This document shows positions 23,822 through 32,135 of a stretch of DNA of 64,000 nt, piece after piece. The notes under the pieces are model-generated. The model was not told the DNA's origin, did no database searches, and saw only the letters and a program-made list of their open reading frames with translations. The stretch spans positions 14,020 through 78,019 of the forward strand of contig JBHOQN010000144.1 in the NCBI GenBank assembly GCA_042408965.1, given 5' to 3'. The translations under genes and the position numbers were made by a program. The stretch is from Thermogemmatispora sp042408965 (GTDB taxonomy: Bacteria > Chloroflexota > Ktedonobacteria > Ktedonobacterales > Ktedonobacteraceae). Position 1 is the first letter of the stretch. Each line of letters starts with the position of its first letter.

Positions 23822-24946
23822 ATGGTTGATGGGGGGCAAGAGCAGCGCGTGCGACCCGTCTGGTGGGAAGAGAACGAGCAGGAGTGCGCTGTTTGCCTGC
23901 TCGATCAGACGCTGCTGCCGCAGCAGGTGGTCTATGTACGTCTGAGAGAGGAGCGGCAAGTTGCAGAGGCGATCCGCAGCTTGAAGGTGCGCGGAGCGCC
24001 AGCGATCGGCATCACGGCGGCTTTTGGCCTGGTGCTGTCGCTGAAGCGTCGCTTGAAGCTGGGAGGGTCGGGCCTGACGCTGGAGGAGGCCCTGGAGCAG
24101 CTAGAGGAGGCGGGGGCACTGCTGAGCGCCACCCGTCCGACGGCCGTTAATCTCTCCTGGGCGATCCGGCGCATGCGAGAACGGGCCGCTCTGGTAGCCT
24201 CCCGAGGAGGAGCTGTCGACGAGCTGGCGCAGCGCCTGCTGGAGGAGGCGCTGGCCATCGCTGAGGAGGATCGCCTGGCCTGTCTACGCATGGGGATGTA
24301 CGGGGCGGAGCTGATCGCCGACGGCGATCGACTGCTGACCCATTGCAACACGGGAGTGCTGGCGACCGCCGGTTGGGGGACCGCGCTGGCGCCGATGTAC
24401 CTGGCGCATCGTTCCGGCAAACGCATTCACGTCTTTGTCGACGAGACGCGCCCGGTGCTGCAGGGGGCTCGCCTCACCGCCTGGGAGCTGCAGCAGGAGG
24501 GGGTTCCCCTGACCTTAATTACCGACAATATGGCGGGGCACTTTATGCGTCATGGGGGGATCAAGGCCGTGTTTGTCGGAGCCGATCGCATCGCTGCCAA
24601 TGGCGATGTTGCCAACAAGATCGGGACCTATAGTCTCGCCGTGCTGGCCCATGCTCATGCGATTCCGTTCTATGTTGTGGCCCCCTGCTCGACCATCGAT
24701 CTCTCGCTGCCCTCCGGCGAGGACATTCCGATTGAGCAGCGCGATCCTCGCGAGGTGACCTCTCTGCGCGGTATCGCCATCGCTCCTGAGGCTGTCCCTG
24801 TGGCCAATCCTGCCTTTGATGTCACTCCTCATGAGTACATCAGCGCTATCATTACCGAGAGAGGCGTTGCGCGCGCTCCCTACAGCGCGGCCCTGCGCGG
24901 CCTCTGTGCAGATGATCATCCTAGCGGGAAGCAGGCAGAGAGGTAA
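23822..24946 (+). CDS. mtnA: S-methyl-5-thioribose-1-phosphate isomerase
   Basis: The 374-residue product matches MtnA: KVRGAPAIGITAAFG near the N-terminus, LLTHCNTGVLATAGWGTAL with the catalytic Cys, FVDETRPVLQGARLTAWEL, and FVGADRIAANGDVANKIGTY with the catalytic Asp. It converts methylthioribose-1-phosphate to methylthioribulose-1-phosphate in methionine salvage. RBS AAGGAGAGC precedes ATG 23822. Its stop overlaps the next start by one base (TAATG), so it heads an operon running through an HD protein, a PfkB kinase and ahcY. Confidence 0.93.
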   Translation: MVDGGQEQRVRPVWWEENEQECAVCLLDQTLLPQQVVYVRLREERQVAEAIRSLKVRGAPAIGITAAFGLVLSLKRRLKLGGSGLTLEEALEQLEEAGALLSATRPTAVNLSWAIRRMRERAALVASRGGAVDELAQRLLEEALAIAEEDRLACLRMGMYGAELIADGDRLLTHCNTGVLATAGWGTALAPMYLAHRSGKRIHVFVDETRPVLQGARLTAWELQQEGVPLTLITDNMAGHFMRHGGIKAVFVGADRIAANGDVANKIGTYSLAVLAHAHAIPFYVVAPCSTIDLSLPSGEDIPIEQRDPREVTSLRGIAIAPEAVPVANPAFDVTPHEYISAIITERGVARAPYSAALRGLCADDHPSGKQAER

Positions 24947-25581
24947 TGGAAACAGAAGTTGTGCAGGCTGTTGCTCAGCACGCTGAAGAGACGCTGGGCA
25001 AGGAAGGTTTTCGTTACGTCAGCGCCGTGGTTGCCAACTGTAAAATGCTGGCGCTGGATCTGGAGGCTCGCGGTGATGAGGAGGCCGCTCAGCTCGACAT
25101 GGAAGCGCTGACGATCGCTGCATATCTGCATGATATCTCGACGGCCACCTACGGCTTTCAGGACCATCACGTCAAATCTGCCGAGCTGGCCGTCGATTTC
25201 TTGCGCGAGCTGGATGTGCCGCCGGAGCGCATCCGCAGGGTGGAACAGATTATCCTGGCTCATACGACTGTCGTGCCGGCCGAGAGGCGCAAAAAGGTGC
25301 CGCTGGAAGGGCGCATCCTCTACGACGCGGATAAGCTGGGACGGCTGAGCGGGCTGGCCGTGGTGACCTCGCTGATTGAGTTCGGCGCTCGCTATCCCAA
25401 TCGCGCGGTGACTGGGGAGGTGCTGGCGGCGATTCTGCGCCACATCGAGGAGCGTTTTGTGGAACTCTACCAGTCGCTCAATACTGCCCCGGCGCGCGAA
25501 CTGGCGCGCGATAAATTTGGCAAGACGCTGGCTTTTCTCGATGGGGTCATCGAACATCTCAGCGATGCCACTCCCGTCTGA
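24946..25581 (+). CDS. HD-domain protein (putative phosphohydrolase)
   Basis: The 211-residue protein has the HD motif in AYLHDISTATYGFQDHHVKSAELAVDFLREL and a following helix with ILAHTT; the DADKLGRLSG segment is the second metal-binding Asp region typical of small HD hydrolases. ATG 24946 overlaps the mtnA stop (TAATG), indicating coupling. Its place in a methionine/SAM-recycling operon hints at a nucleotide or sugar-phosphate substrate, but none is known for this subgroup. Confidence 0.82.
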   Translation: METEVVQAVAQHAEETLGKEGFRYVSAVVANCKMLALDLEARGDEEAAQLDMEALTIAAYLHDISTATYGFQDHHVKSAELAVDFLRELDVPPERIRRVEQIILAHTTVVPAERRKKVPLEGRILYDADKLGRLSGLAVVTSLIEFGARYPNRAVTGEVLAAILRHIEERFVELYQSLNTAPARELARDKFGKTLAFLDGVIEHLSDATPV

Positions 25582-25647
25582 GGCCGGTGTTCCGGCGGGG
25601 CCTCTGCTGGAGGCTGATTCTATCTCTGCTATGGAGGTCGTGAGGAC

Positions 25648-26607
25648 GTGTCCATTCTGGTCGTTGGTTCTGTCGCTCTGGACACCATCGAAACACCCTT
25701 TGCCAGGGTCGATGAGGTGCTTGGCGGAGCGGCGTCCTATTTCTGTGCGGCTGCATCACTCTACAGCCAGGTGAATCTCGTCGCTGTAGTGGGAACGGAT
25801 TTCCCGGAGGAGCATCTGCAATTTTTCCGCAGCCGTGCTGTGAATCTGGCAGGCCTCGAGGTGCGTGAGGGCCGCACCTTCCGCTGGTCCGGGCGCTATC
25901 ATCTGGATATGAATATGCGTGATACCCTCGATACTCAGCTGGGCGTCTATGCTGATTTTCATGCGATGATCCCGCAGGCCTATCGCGCCAGCGAGCTGCT
26001 CTTTCTGGCCAACATCAAGCCGGATCTGCAGCGCGAGGTCCTGGAGAGCGTGCCCCAGGTGCGCCTCAAAGTGCTCGACTCAATGGAACTCTGGATTACA
26101 ACCGCCCGCGCTGAGCTGACCGAGGTCATCCGGCGCGTTGATATCCTGCTGATGAGCGAGGAGGAGGTCCGCCTCTACACCGGCCTCTCCAGCGTTGTGG
26201 CCGGCGTACGCCAGTTGTTTGAACTGGGCCTGCGCTATGTGATCGTTAAGCAGGGCAGTTACGGAGCGCTCCTCTTCGGACGCGATGGGACCTATTTCAG
26301 TGCTCCTGCCTATCCGCTGGAGGAGGTCGTCGATCCCACGGGAGCTGGCGATGCCTTCGCAGGTGGCCTTCTCGGCTACCTGGCGACCGTTGATCCGCAG
26401 GCCGATGGCTGCTACAGTCTGGAGGATCTCAAGCGCGGGGTGATTCACGGAAATATCCTTGGCTCCTTCGCCTGCGAGGGGTTTGGTCTCCAGCGTCTGT
26501 ATACGCTCTCGCTGGATGATATCGCCGCCCGCTATCAGGTGCTGGTGGCCTGTTCTCGTTTTGACCCTGACTGGTATCCTCGGCACGGCCAGCGCGCCCG
26601 TCTCTGA
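25648..26607 (+). CDS. PfkB-family sugar/nucleoside kinase
   Basis: The 319-residue product is a ribokinase-fold enzyme: GSVALDTIETPF at the start, GGAASYFCAAASLYSQVNLVAVVGTDF as the substrate-binding part, and VVDPTGAGDAFAGGLLGYL with the catalytic Asp and anion hole. GTG 25648 is preceded by GGAGG and GAGGA. It sits between mtnA/HD and ahcY. Adenosine, made by AhcY, or methylthioribose, the precursor of the MtnA substrate, are both sensible substrates. I favour adenosine because it is next to ahcY, but the sequence does not decide. Confidence 0.83.
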   Translation: MSILVVGSVALDTIETPFARVDEVLGGAASYFCAAASLYSQVNLVAVVGTDFPEEHLQFFRSRAVNLAGLEVREGRTFRWSGRYHLDMNMRDTLDTQLGVYADFHAMIPQAYRASELLFLANIKPDLQREVLESVPQVRLKVLDSMELWITTARAELTEVIRRVDILLMSEEEVRLYTGLSSVVAGVRQLFELGLRYVIVKQGSYGALLFGRDGTYFSAPAYPLEEVVDPTGAGDAFAGGLLGYLATVDPQADGCYSLEDLKRGVIHGNILGSFACEGFGLQRLYTLSLDDIAARYQVLVACSRFDPDWYPRHGQRARL

Positions 26608-26679
26608 AAAACTGGGGGCAGCGACTGCAGTGACTCAACAGTGCCGATCTTTATCTCTGTAGAAGGGAACGACAGGTTT

Positions 26680-27948
26680 ATGACAACTTCGACTCAGGGG
26701 GATGTAAAGGATCTCTCGCTGGCGGCCCGTGGCAAGAATCGTATCGAATGGGCTGCCAGGGACATGCCTGTGTTGCGCCTTATTCGCGAGCGCTTCAGCC
26801 GTGAGCAACCGCTCAAGGGGGTGCGCATGGCTGGCTGTCTGCATATTACCACTGAGACCGCTAATCTGGCGATCACGCTCAAGGCTGGTGGGGCCGATCT
26901 GGTGCTCTGTGCCTCGAACCCGCTCTCGACGCAGGATGATGTCGCTGCGGCTCTCGTTAGCGAGTATGGTATTCCCACCTTCGCCATCAAGGGCGAGGAT
27001 GAGGAGACCTACTACCGTCATATCAATGCTGCGCTGGACCATCGTCCCAACCTGACGATGGATGATGGCTGCGATCTCGTCTCTACGCTGCACACGGCGC
27101 GCCATGAGCTGCTGGACAATGTGCTTGGTGGCATGGAGGAGACCACCACGGGAGTGATTCGTCTGCGCAGTATGGAGAAGCAGGGGGTGCTCAAGTATCC
27201 GGTCCTGGCCGTCAACGAATCCGACACCAAGCATCTCTTTGATAACCGCTACGGCACCGGCCAGAGCACGCTGGATGGCATTGTGCGCGCCACTAACCTC
27301 CTGCTGGCCGGGCGCACTGTCGTCGTCCTTGGCTATGGCTGGTGTGGGCGCGGCGTGGCCTCGCGTGCGCGTGGTATGGGCGCCAGTGTGATCGTCACCG
27401 AAGTGGACCCCGTGCGGGCGCTGGAGGCTGTGATGGATGGCTTCCGCGTCATGCCAGCCCTTGAGGCGGCTGCCCTGGGGGATATCCTGATCACCGTCAC
27501 CGGGAATCTCAACGTCATTGATCGCGCCCATCTGGAGCGTCTCAAGGATGGAGCGGTGCTGGCCAATTCTGGTCACTTCAATGACGAGATCAATATTCCC
27601 GTCCTGGAGCAGCTTGCTGTGCAGAAGCGCCGCGTGCGCGACTTTGTGGATGAGTATACCTATGCCGATGGACGCCAGGTTTATCTGCTGGGTGAGGGAC
27701 GGCTCATCAACCTTGCGGCTGCCGAAGGCCATCCTGCCAGCGTGATGGATATGAGCTTCGCCAATCAGGCCCTGGGCTCAGAGTATATGCTCAAACATGC
27801 CAGTGAGCTGCGGCCCCGCGTCTATACACTGCCAGCGGAGATCGATCGTGATATTGCTCGTCTCAAGCTGAAGGCGATGGGGGTGGCTATCGATAGCCTG
27901 ACGCAGGAGCAGGATACCTATCTCAATTCCTGGGAGGCTGGCACCTAG
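26680..27948 (+). CDS. ahcY: Adenosylhomocysteinase
   Basis: From ATG 26680 the protein has 422 residues and matches S-adenosylhomocysteine hydrolase: GCLHITTETANLAITLKAGGA, CASNPLSTQDDVAAAL, VNESDTKHLFDNRYGTGQS, NAD-binding VVVLGYGWCGRGVASRARGMG, and NSGHFNDEI. It splits S-adenosylhomocysteine to homocysteine and adenosine, relieving product inhibition of methyltransferases. It lacks the ~40-residue insert of some bacterial forms, as in archaeal and thermophile enzymes. GTG 26641 is an alternative start. The last codons are part of a 51-nt tandem duplication. Confidence 0.93.
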   Translation: MTTSTQGDVKDLSLAARGKNRIEWAARDMPVLRLIRERFSREQPLKGVRMAGCLHITTETANLAITLKAGGADLVLCASNPLSTQDDVAAALVSEYGIPTFAIKGEDEETYYRHINAALDHRPNLTMDDGCDLVSTLHTARHELLDNVLGGMEETTTGVIRLRSMEKQGVLKYPVLAVNESDTKHLFDNRYGTGQSTLDGIVRATNLLLAGRTVVVLGYGWCGRGVASRARGMGASVIVTEVDPVRALEAVMDGFRVMPALEAAALGDILITVTGNLNVIDRAHLERLKDGAVLANSGHFNDEINIPVLEQLAVQKRRVRDFVDEYTYADGRQVYLLGEGRLINLAAAEGHPASVMDMSFANQALGSEYMLKHASELRPRVYTLPAEIDRDIARLKLKAMGVAIDSLTQEQDTYLNSWEAGT

Positions 27949-28033
27949 CATGAGAGGCGCCGGGAGCCCGGCCCTTGTATACGGGAGGCTGGCACCTGGC
28001 ATGAGGCGTGCCGGGCGCCCGGCATCCCGCTCT
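27932..28033 (+). repeat. Tandem 51-nt direct repeat (two copies) overlapping the end of ahcY
   Basis: Copy 1 begins at 27932 inside the last codons of ahcY and copy 2 at 27983; over the first 41 bases they differ at only five positions. Each carries a GC dyad, and the second is the perfect palindrome GCCGGGCGCCCGGC. The stop codon TAG in copy 1 reads TGG in copy 2. It may act as a terminator-like hairpin or simply be a recent duplication. Confidence 0.65.
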
Positions 28034-28061
28034 CGCCGCGCGTTGCGTCGTGTCTGCTCTC

Positions 28062-28091
28062 TTGACAGGTAGTGTGCTTCTTCGATATACT
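28062..28091 (+). promoter_or_regulatory. Promoter of the metK transcript
   Basis: TTGACA (28062-28067), 18-nt spacer, TATACT (28086-28091). It lies ~50 nt before the riboswitch aptamer, so the riboswitch controls a transcript separate from the ahcY operon. Confidence 0.7.
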
Positions 28092-28146
28092 TAGACAAAC
28101 CCGACCTGAAGCACACGCACAACTGAATAGCGTCGATTGAGATCTG

Positions 28147-28269
28147 CTCTCATCCAGAGAGGTGGAGGGAAACGGCCCGATGAAGCCCGGCAACCCGCCT
28201 GTGCCGCGCTGCTTGCAGCCCGCGGCAGGAAGGGTGCCAATTCCGGCGGAGCGTTCCGCAAGATGAGGG
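28147..28269 (+). promoter_or_regulatory. SAM-I (S-box) riboswitch aptamer
   Basis: The conserved S-box core is present: CTCATCCAGAGAGGTGGAGG from 28149, then GGCCCGATGAAGCCCGGCAA (kink-turn and P2) and GGGTGCCAATTCC (P3/P4 side). The P1 helix is CTCTCATC (28147-28154) with GATGAGGG (28262-28269). The aptamer binds SAM and, when bound, allows the downstream terminator to form. It precedes metK, the SAM synthetase, as expected. Confidence 0.95.
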
Positions 28270-28291
28270 GGATAAGCAAGTTGATTTTGCT

Positions 28292-28318
28292 AGACCCCTG
28301 CTTGCCAGGGGTCTTTTT
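28292..28318 (+). terminator. Riboswitch-controlled intrinsic terminator
   Basis: AGACCCCTG (28292-28300) pairs with CAGGGGTCT (28306-28314) around a 5-nt loop, ending in five Ts (28314-28318). The C-rich left arm can pair instead with the G-rich 3' strand of P1 (GATGAGGGGG), which gives the antiterminator. Confidence 0.92.
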
Positions 28319-28425
28319 GTGCCTGATGCACCAGATCCCCGGCACCTGTCGCCTGCCAGGTCAGCAGAGCAGGAGGACATGGACAGATACGACCAAGTTT
28401 TTCTCGTCAGGAGGAGTTTTGTTCG

Positions 28426-29706
28426 GTGAGTAGTTTTATGAGCAGCCCGAAGTTGTACTTTACCAGCGAATCCGTGACCGAGGGCCACCCTGATAAGCTC
28501 TGTGATCAGATCTCTGATGCTATCCTTGATGCCATTCTGGCCCAGGACCCGCTGGCGCGTGTGGCCTGTGAGACGGCCACAACCACTGGCCTGGTGCTGG
28601 TTGCTGGTGAGATCACAACCACCGCCTGGATCGACATGCCGGCCGTGGTGCGCAAGACGATTGAGCAGGTCGGGTATATTAATGCAGACTATGGTTTTGA
28701 TTATCGCACCTGTGGGATTGTGACGTCGATCGGTAAGCAGTCGCCAGATATTGATCTAGGGGTCAGCCGTTCAGCCGAGGCGAAGAGTGGCGCCGTACTG
28801 ACCGATGATGAACTGGAGCAGATTGGCGCCGGCGACCAGGGGATGATGATTGGCTTCGCCTGCAACGAGACCCCCGAACTCATGCCCTTGCCCATCAGTC
28901 TCGCTCACAGACTGGTCTATCAGCTCTCTCAGGTGCGGCGTCGTTCATGGGCCGGTGATGGTCCGATGGCCTATTTGCGTCCCGATGGCAAGAGTCAGGT
29001 GACGGTGCAGTATGAATATGGCCGCCCGGTGCGCGTTGATACACTGGTTGTCTCCACGCAGCATGCGGAGTATGTTGACCAGGAGCAGATTCGCCAGGAT
29101 GTCATCGAGCACGTGATCAAGCCAGTCGTGCCTGAGCATCTGCTGGATGCCCGCACACGCATTCTGGTCAATCCGACGGGACGTTTTGTGATCGGAGGCC
29201 CGATGGGCGATGCTGGTCTGACCGGGCGTAAGATTATCGTTGATACCTATGGTGGCATGGCGCGCCACGGAGGTGGGGCATTCAGCGGCAAGGACCCCAC
29301 CAAGGTTGATCGCTCTGGGGCCTACATGGCGCGCTATATCGCGAAGAATCTGGTGGCGGCTGGCCTGGCTGATCGTCTGGAGCTGCAGGTTTCCTACGCA
29401 ATCGGGGTGGCCCGCCCGCTCTCCCTCTTTGTTGATACCGCGGGCACAGGGCGCGTCTCCGATGAGGAGATCGTGCGCCTGATTCAGGAGCATTTCGATC
29501 TACGGCCCGCGGCCATTATCCAGAAGCTGAATCTGCGTCGCCCGCTCTATCGCCCCACAGCCGCCTACGGCCATTTCGGGCGCACCGACATCGATGCCCC
29601 CTGGGAGGCGCTGGATAAGGTGGAGGCCCTGCGCACCAGCGTCGGCATCCGTGGCGATGGCGCAACGCCGCAGACGCTGAGCGGTGAGACCGCCGACATC
29701 AACTGA
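28426..29706 (+). CDS. metK: S-adenosylmethionine synthetase
   Basis: The 426-residue enzyme makes SAM from methionine and ATP. Signatures are FTSESVTEGHPDKLCDQISDAILDA, GAGDQGMMIGFACNETPELMP (ATP-binding GAGDQG), GGAFSGKDPTKVDRSGAYMARYIAKN and the C-terminal GHFGR. GTG 28426 is chosen because AGGAGGAG lies 9 nt upstream; ATG 28438 is possible. Expression is under the SAM-I riboswitch, so SAM represses its own synthesis. Confidence 0.96.
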   Translation: MSSFMSSPKLYFTSESVTEGHPDKLCDQISDAILDAILAQDPLARVACETATTTGLVLVAGEITTTAWIDMPAVVRKTIEQVGYINADYGFDYRTCGIVTSIGKQSPDIDLGVSRSAEAKSGAVLTDDELEQIGAGDQGMMIGFACNETPELMPLPISLAHRLVYQLSQVRRRSWAGDGPMAYLRPDGKSQVTVQYEYGRPVRVDTLVVSTQHAEYVDQEQIRQDVIEHVIKPVVPEHLLDARTRILVNPTGRFVIGGPMGDAGLTGRKIIVDTYGGMARHGGGAFSGKDPTKVDRSGAYMARYIAKNLVAAGLADRLELQVSYAIGVARPLSLFVDTAGTGRVSDEEIVRLIQEHFDLRPAAIIQKLNLRRPLYRPTAAYGHFGRTDIDAPWEALDKVEALRTSVGIRGDGATPQTLSGETADIN

Positions 29707-29720
29707 ACTGAGGAGCGCAC

Positions 29721-29789
29721 ACAGGCGGAGAGCGACGCACCAGCAGGAGCATCTCTCTACGCCTGGTGCTGCTCTCCTTCCCCGCCTGT
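29721..29789 (+). terminator. Branched hairpin after metK
   Basis: Three nested arm pairs fit one long hairpin: ACAGGCGG (29721-29728)/CCGCCTGT (29782-29789), AGAGC (29729-29733)/GCTCT (29771-29775), CACCAG (29738-29743)/CTGGTG (29763-29768). No long T-run follows, so its role as terminator is probable but unproven. Confidence 0.5.
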
Positions 29790-29864
29790 TCCCCTGTGCT
29801 TCGCTGTCCTGTCCCAGGCCATCCATCGCTATGGTGGTGCTCCCTGTTCTCTCTTTTCTGGGTA

Positions 29865-29873
29865 TGCTATGAT
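29865..29873 (+). promoter_or_regulatory. Extended -10 promoter before the acyl-CoA dehydrogenase
   Basis: TG-C-TATGAT at 29865-29873; the gene starts at 30040, giving a leader of ~160 nt without recognised structure. Confidence 0.4.
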
Positions 29874-30039
29874 TAGCTCGCACAGATAACGATCATACAA
29901 GGCACCCGTGACGCTGGCGCCGCCAGCCGGCAAACAGGGTCCAGAAAAAGGGACCCCATCGGCGTCTAATCAACAGCGAGTCCTCCGGGGCGGCGCTCTA
30001 TCGCGGGCGAGCACTACGTGCCAGAAAGGGAATCGCTAC

Positions 30040-31188
30040 ATGGACTTTTCGCTCAACGAGGAGCAGCTAGCTATTCGCACCACCTGCCGTGAGTTTGCCG
30101 AGCAGGAGATCAAACCCCGTGCGGAAGAGATGGATCGCACCGCTGCCTTCCCCTATGATCTGGTGCGCAAGATGGGGGAGCTGGGATTGCTTGGCCTGCC
30201 TTTCCCTGAAGAGTATGGAGGCGCAGGGGCTGATTTCCTCTCCTACTGCATTGCGATTGAGGAGATCTCTCGCGGCGACGTCTCGGTCGGCATCACGATG
30301 GAGGCGCATACCTCGCTGGGGGCGATGCCGTTCTACCTCTTTGGCTCGCAGGAGCAGAAAGAGCGCTATCTACCACCACTGGCAAGCGGTCAGCAGCTCT
30401 GGGCCTTTGGCATGACTGAGCCGGAGGCTGGCTCGGACGCCGGCAGTCCGCGCACACGCGCGGTGCTACGCGATGGCTTCTGGCATATCAATGGCTCGAA
30501 GGCCTTTATCACCAATGCTGGCACCGATATCAGCGCCGGGGTGACCATCACGGCCGTGACGGGAACCCGTCCCGATGGACACAGCGAGATTACCAATCTG
30601 ATTGTGCCGCGGGGCACGCCCGGCTACAGCATCGGCAGTCCCTATCGCAAGATGGGATGGAAGGCTTCGGATACCCGGCCGCTCACCTTTGAGGATTGTG
30701 TGGTCCCTGAGGAGAATGTCCTGGGACAGCGCGGCGAGGGCTTCAAACAGTTCATGCAGATCCTCGACGGCGGACGTGTGGCCATCGCAGCGCTGGCGGT
30801 CGGTCTGGCCCAGGCCTGCCTCGATGAGGCGCTGAGCTACGCGAAGCAGCGCCGCCAGTTTGGACAGCCCATCAGCAAATTCCAGGCTATTCAGATGAAG
30901 CTGGCTGACATGGCGACCGAGATCGAACTGGCGCGTCTGATGTACTACAAAGCTGCCTGGCTGCATATGCAGGGCCGGCCGTTCAGTGCTGAGGCCTCGA
31001 TGGCCAAGCTCTTTGCCTCGGAGACAGCCAAGCGGGCTGCAGATCAGGCCGTACAGATCCACGGTGGCTATGGTTTCATGGATGAGTACCCGGTGTCGCG
31101 CTACTGGCGCAGCGTCAAAATCAATGAGATCGGCGAAGGAACCAGCGAGGTGCAGCGCCTGATTATTGCCAAGCATCTCGGGTGCTGA
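30040..31188 (+). CDS. Acyl-CoA dehydrogenase
   Basis: The 382-residue flavoprotein shows the family motifs FGMTEPEAGSDAGSP (FAD/substrate loop) and QIHGGYGFMDEYPVSRYWRSVK, followed by NEIGEGTSEVQRLIIAKHLG, whose Glu aligns with the catalytic base of short/medium-chain enzymes. It introduces a trans-2 double bond into acyl-CoA in fatty-acid or branched-chain amino-acid breakdown. ATG 30040 follows AAAGGGA; the upstream open frame to 29908 has no support. An enoyl-CoA hydratase at 36.3 kb could act in the same pathway, but is not adjacent. Confidence 0.93.
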   Translation: MDFSLNEEQLAIRTTCREFAEQEIKPRAEEMDRTAAFPYDLVRKMGELGLLGLPFPEEYGGAGADFLSYCIAIEEISRGDVSVGITMEAHTSLGAMPFYLFGSQEQKERYLPPLASGQQLWAFGMTEPEAGSDAGSPRTRAVLRDGFWHINGSKAFITNAGTDISAGVTITAVTGTRPDGHSEITNLIVPRGTPGYSIGSPYRKMGWKASDTRPLTFEDCVVPEENVLGQRGEGFKQFMQILDGGRVAIAALAVGLAQACLDEALSYAKQRRQFGQPISKFQAIQMKLADMATEIELARLMYYKAAWLHMQGRPFSAEASMAKLFASETAKRAADQAVQIHGGYGFMDEYPVSRYWRSVKINEIGEGTSEVQRLIIAKHLGC

Positions 31189-31254
31189 TCACGTGTTGAT
31201 CGGAGGCTGAACAGCCATCCCGGTTCCTGCCGCAACGAAAGGAGAGACAGAACG

Positions 31255-31953
31255 ATGGAGATCACATCGAATGGGGAAGTCCCTACCAGGACAACCGATC
31301 GTACGGACGTTGTGACAGCCCTTCGGCCCCCCGAGCGTCTGAAGCACCTGCGCTTTCCCACCTTTGTGCATGACCATCCTAAGGTCGTGAATGTCAACCA
31401 GCTTGCGGATGATCAGCTCACGCTGGGGCAGAAAGTGGCCGATGCCGTGGCCGGTTTTGTGGGAAGCTGGCCCTTTATTATCGGGCAGAGCTGTGTGCTG
31501 GCCTTGTGGCTGATTTTGAATAGCGTGGCGTGGATCAATCACTGGGACCCGTATCCCTTCATCCTCCTGAACCTCATGCTCAGTTTTCAAGCGGCCTACG
31601 CAGCACCTTTTGTCATGATGTCCCAGAATCGCCAGGCCGAAAAGGACCGTCTGACCGCGCAGAACGACTATCTGACCGACTGTAAGGGAGAGGAAGAGAT
31701 TCGCCACATGATGGAGCACCTGGATCACCAGGATGCCTTGATCCTGCAGGTAGTTCAGCGTCTGGAAGAGCAGGGTGAACGTCTGGCGCATCAAGAGAAG
31801 CTGACCCTCGACATTGTGCAGCATCTTGAGAAGCAGAATGAGCATCTCAGGGCACAGCATCAAGAGATGCTCGCCCTTCTGCGCGAGGTTAATCCTCAAC
31901 AGGCCCGGCTGTTGGAGCAGATGACTGGTGAAGAATCAGATCAGGGGCAGTGA
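31255..31953 (+). CDS. DUF1003-family membrane protein with C-terminal coiled coil
   Basis: The 232-residue protein has the DUF1003 core: DQLTLGQKVADAVAGFVGSWPFI, a first helix to VLALWLILNSVAW, the signature DPYPFILLNLMLSFQAAYAAPFVMMSQNRQ with the second helix, and DRLTAQNDY. The last ~75 residues are a charged coiled coil (HLDHQDALILQVVQRLEEQGERLAHQEKL). DUF1003 function is unknown. The ATG at 31255 follows GAAAGGAGAG. It lies 66 nt after the acyl-CoA dehydrogenase and may share its transcript. Confidence 0.88.
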   Translation: MEITSNGEVPTRTTDRTDVVTALRPPERLKHLRFPTFVHDHPKVVNVNQLADDQLTLGQKVADAVAGFVGSWPFIIGQSCVLALWLILNSVAWINHWDPYPFILLNLMLSFQAAYAAPFVMMSQNRQAEKDRLTAQNDYLTDCKGEEEIRHMMEHLDHQDALILQVVQRLEEQGERLAHQEKLTLDIVQHLEKQNEHLRAQHQEMLALLREVNPQQARLLEQMTGEESDQGQ

Positions 31954-32026
31954 GGTCGGCGGCGCAGCTTGTCGATAACCTGTCCTGTGGAAGGGTAAGA
32001 GCGGTAAAGCGTGACAAGAGGAAGAA

Positions 32027-32076
32027 GGGGGAGACGCTCCGCTAGCCGCAACCAGCGCACGCGGAGCATCTCCCCC
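32027..32076. terminator. Long hairpin between convergent genes
   Basis: GGGGGAGACGCTCCGC (32027-32042) pairs with GCGGAGCATCTCCCCC (32061-32076), 16 positions with one mismatch and an 18-nt loop. It separates the DUF1003 gene from the leftward anti-sigma gene and could serve both. No T-tract. Confidence 0.6.
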
Positions 32077-32135
32077 TGAGTGTCTGCCTCCTGCCTCACT
32101 GCGCCCTCATCGCCAACAGCTCAGGAGCTGGTCCC

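Noticed and set aside
26635..27732. 365-codon frame antisense to ahcY
   Set aside because: The ahcY frame contains all family motifs; the antisense frame has none.
27932..28033. Repeat near ahcY considered as a CRISPR array
   Set aside because: Only two copies, directly adjacent without spacers, and no cas genes in the window.
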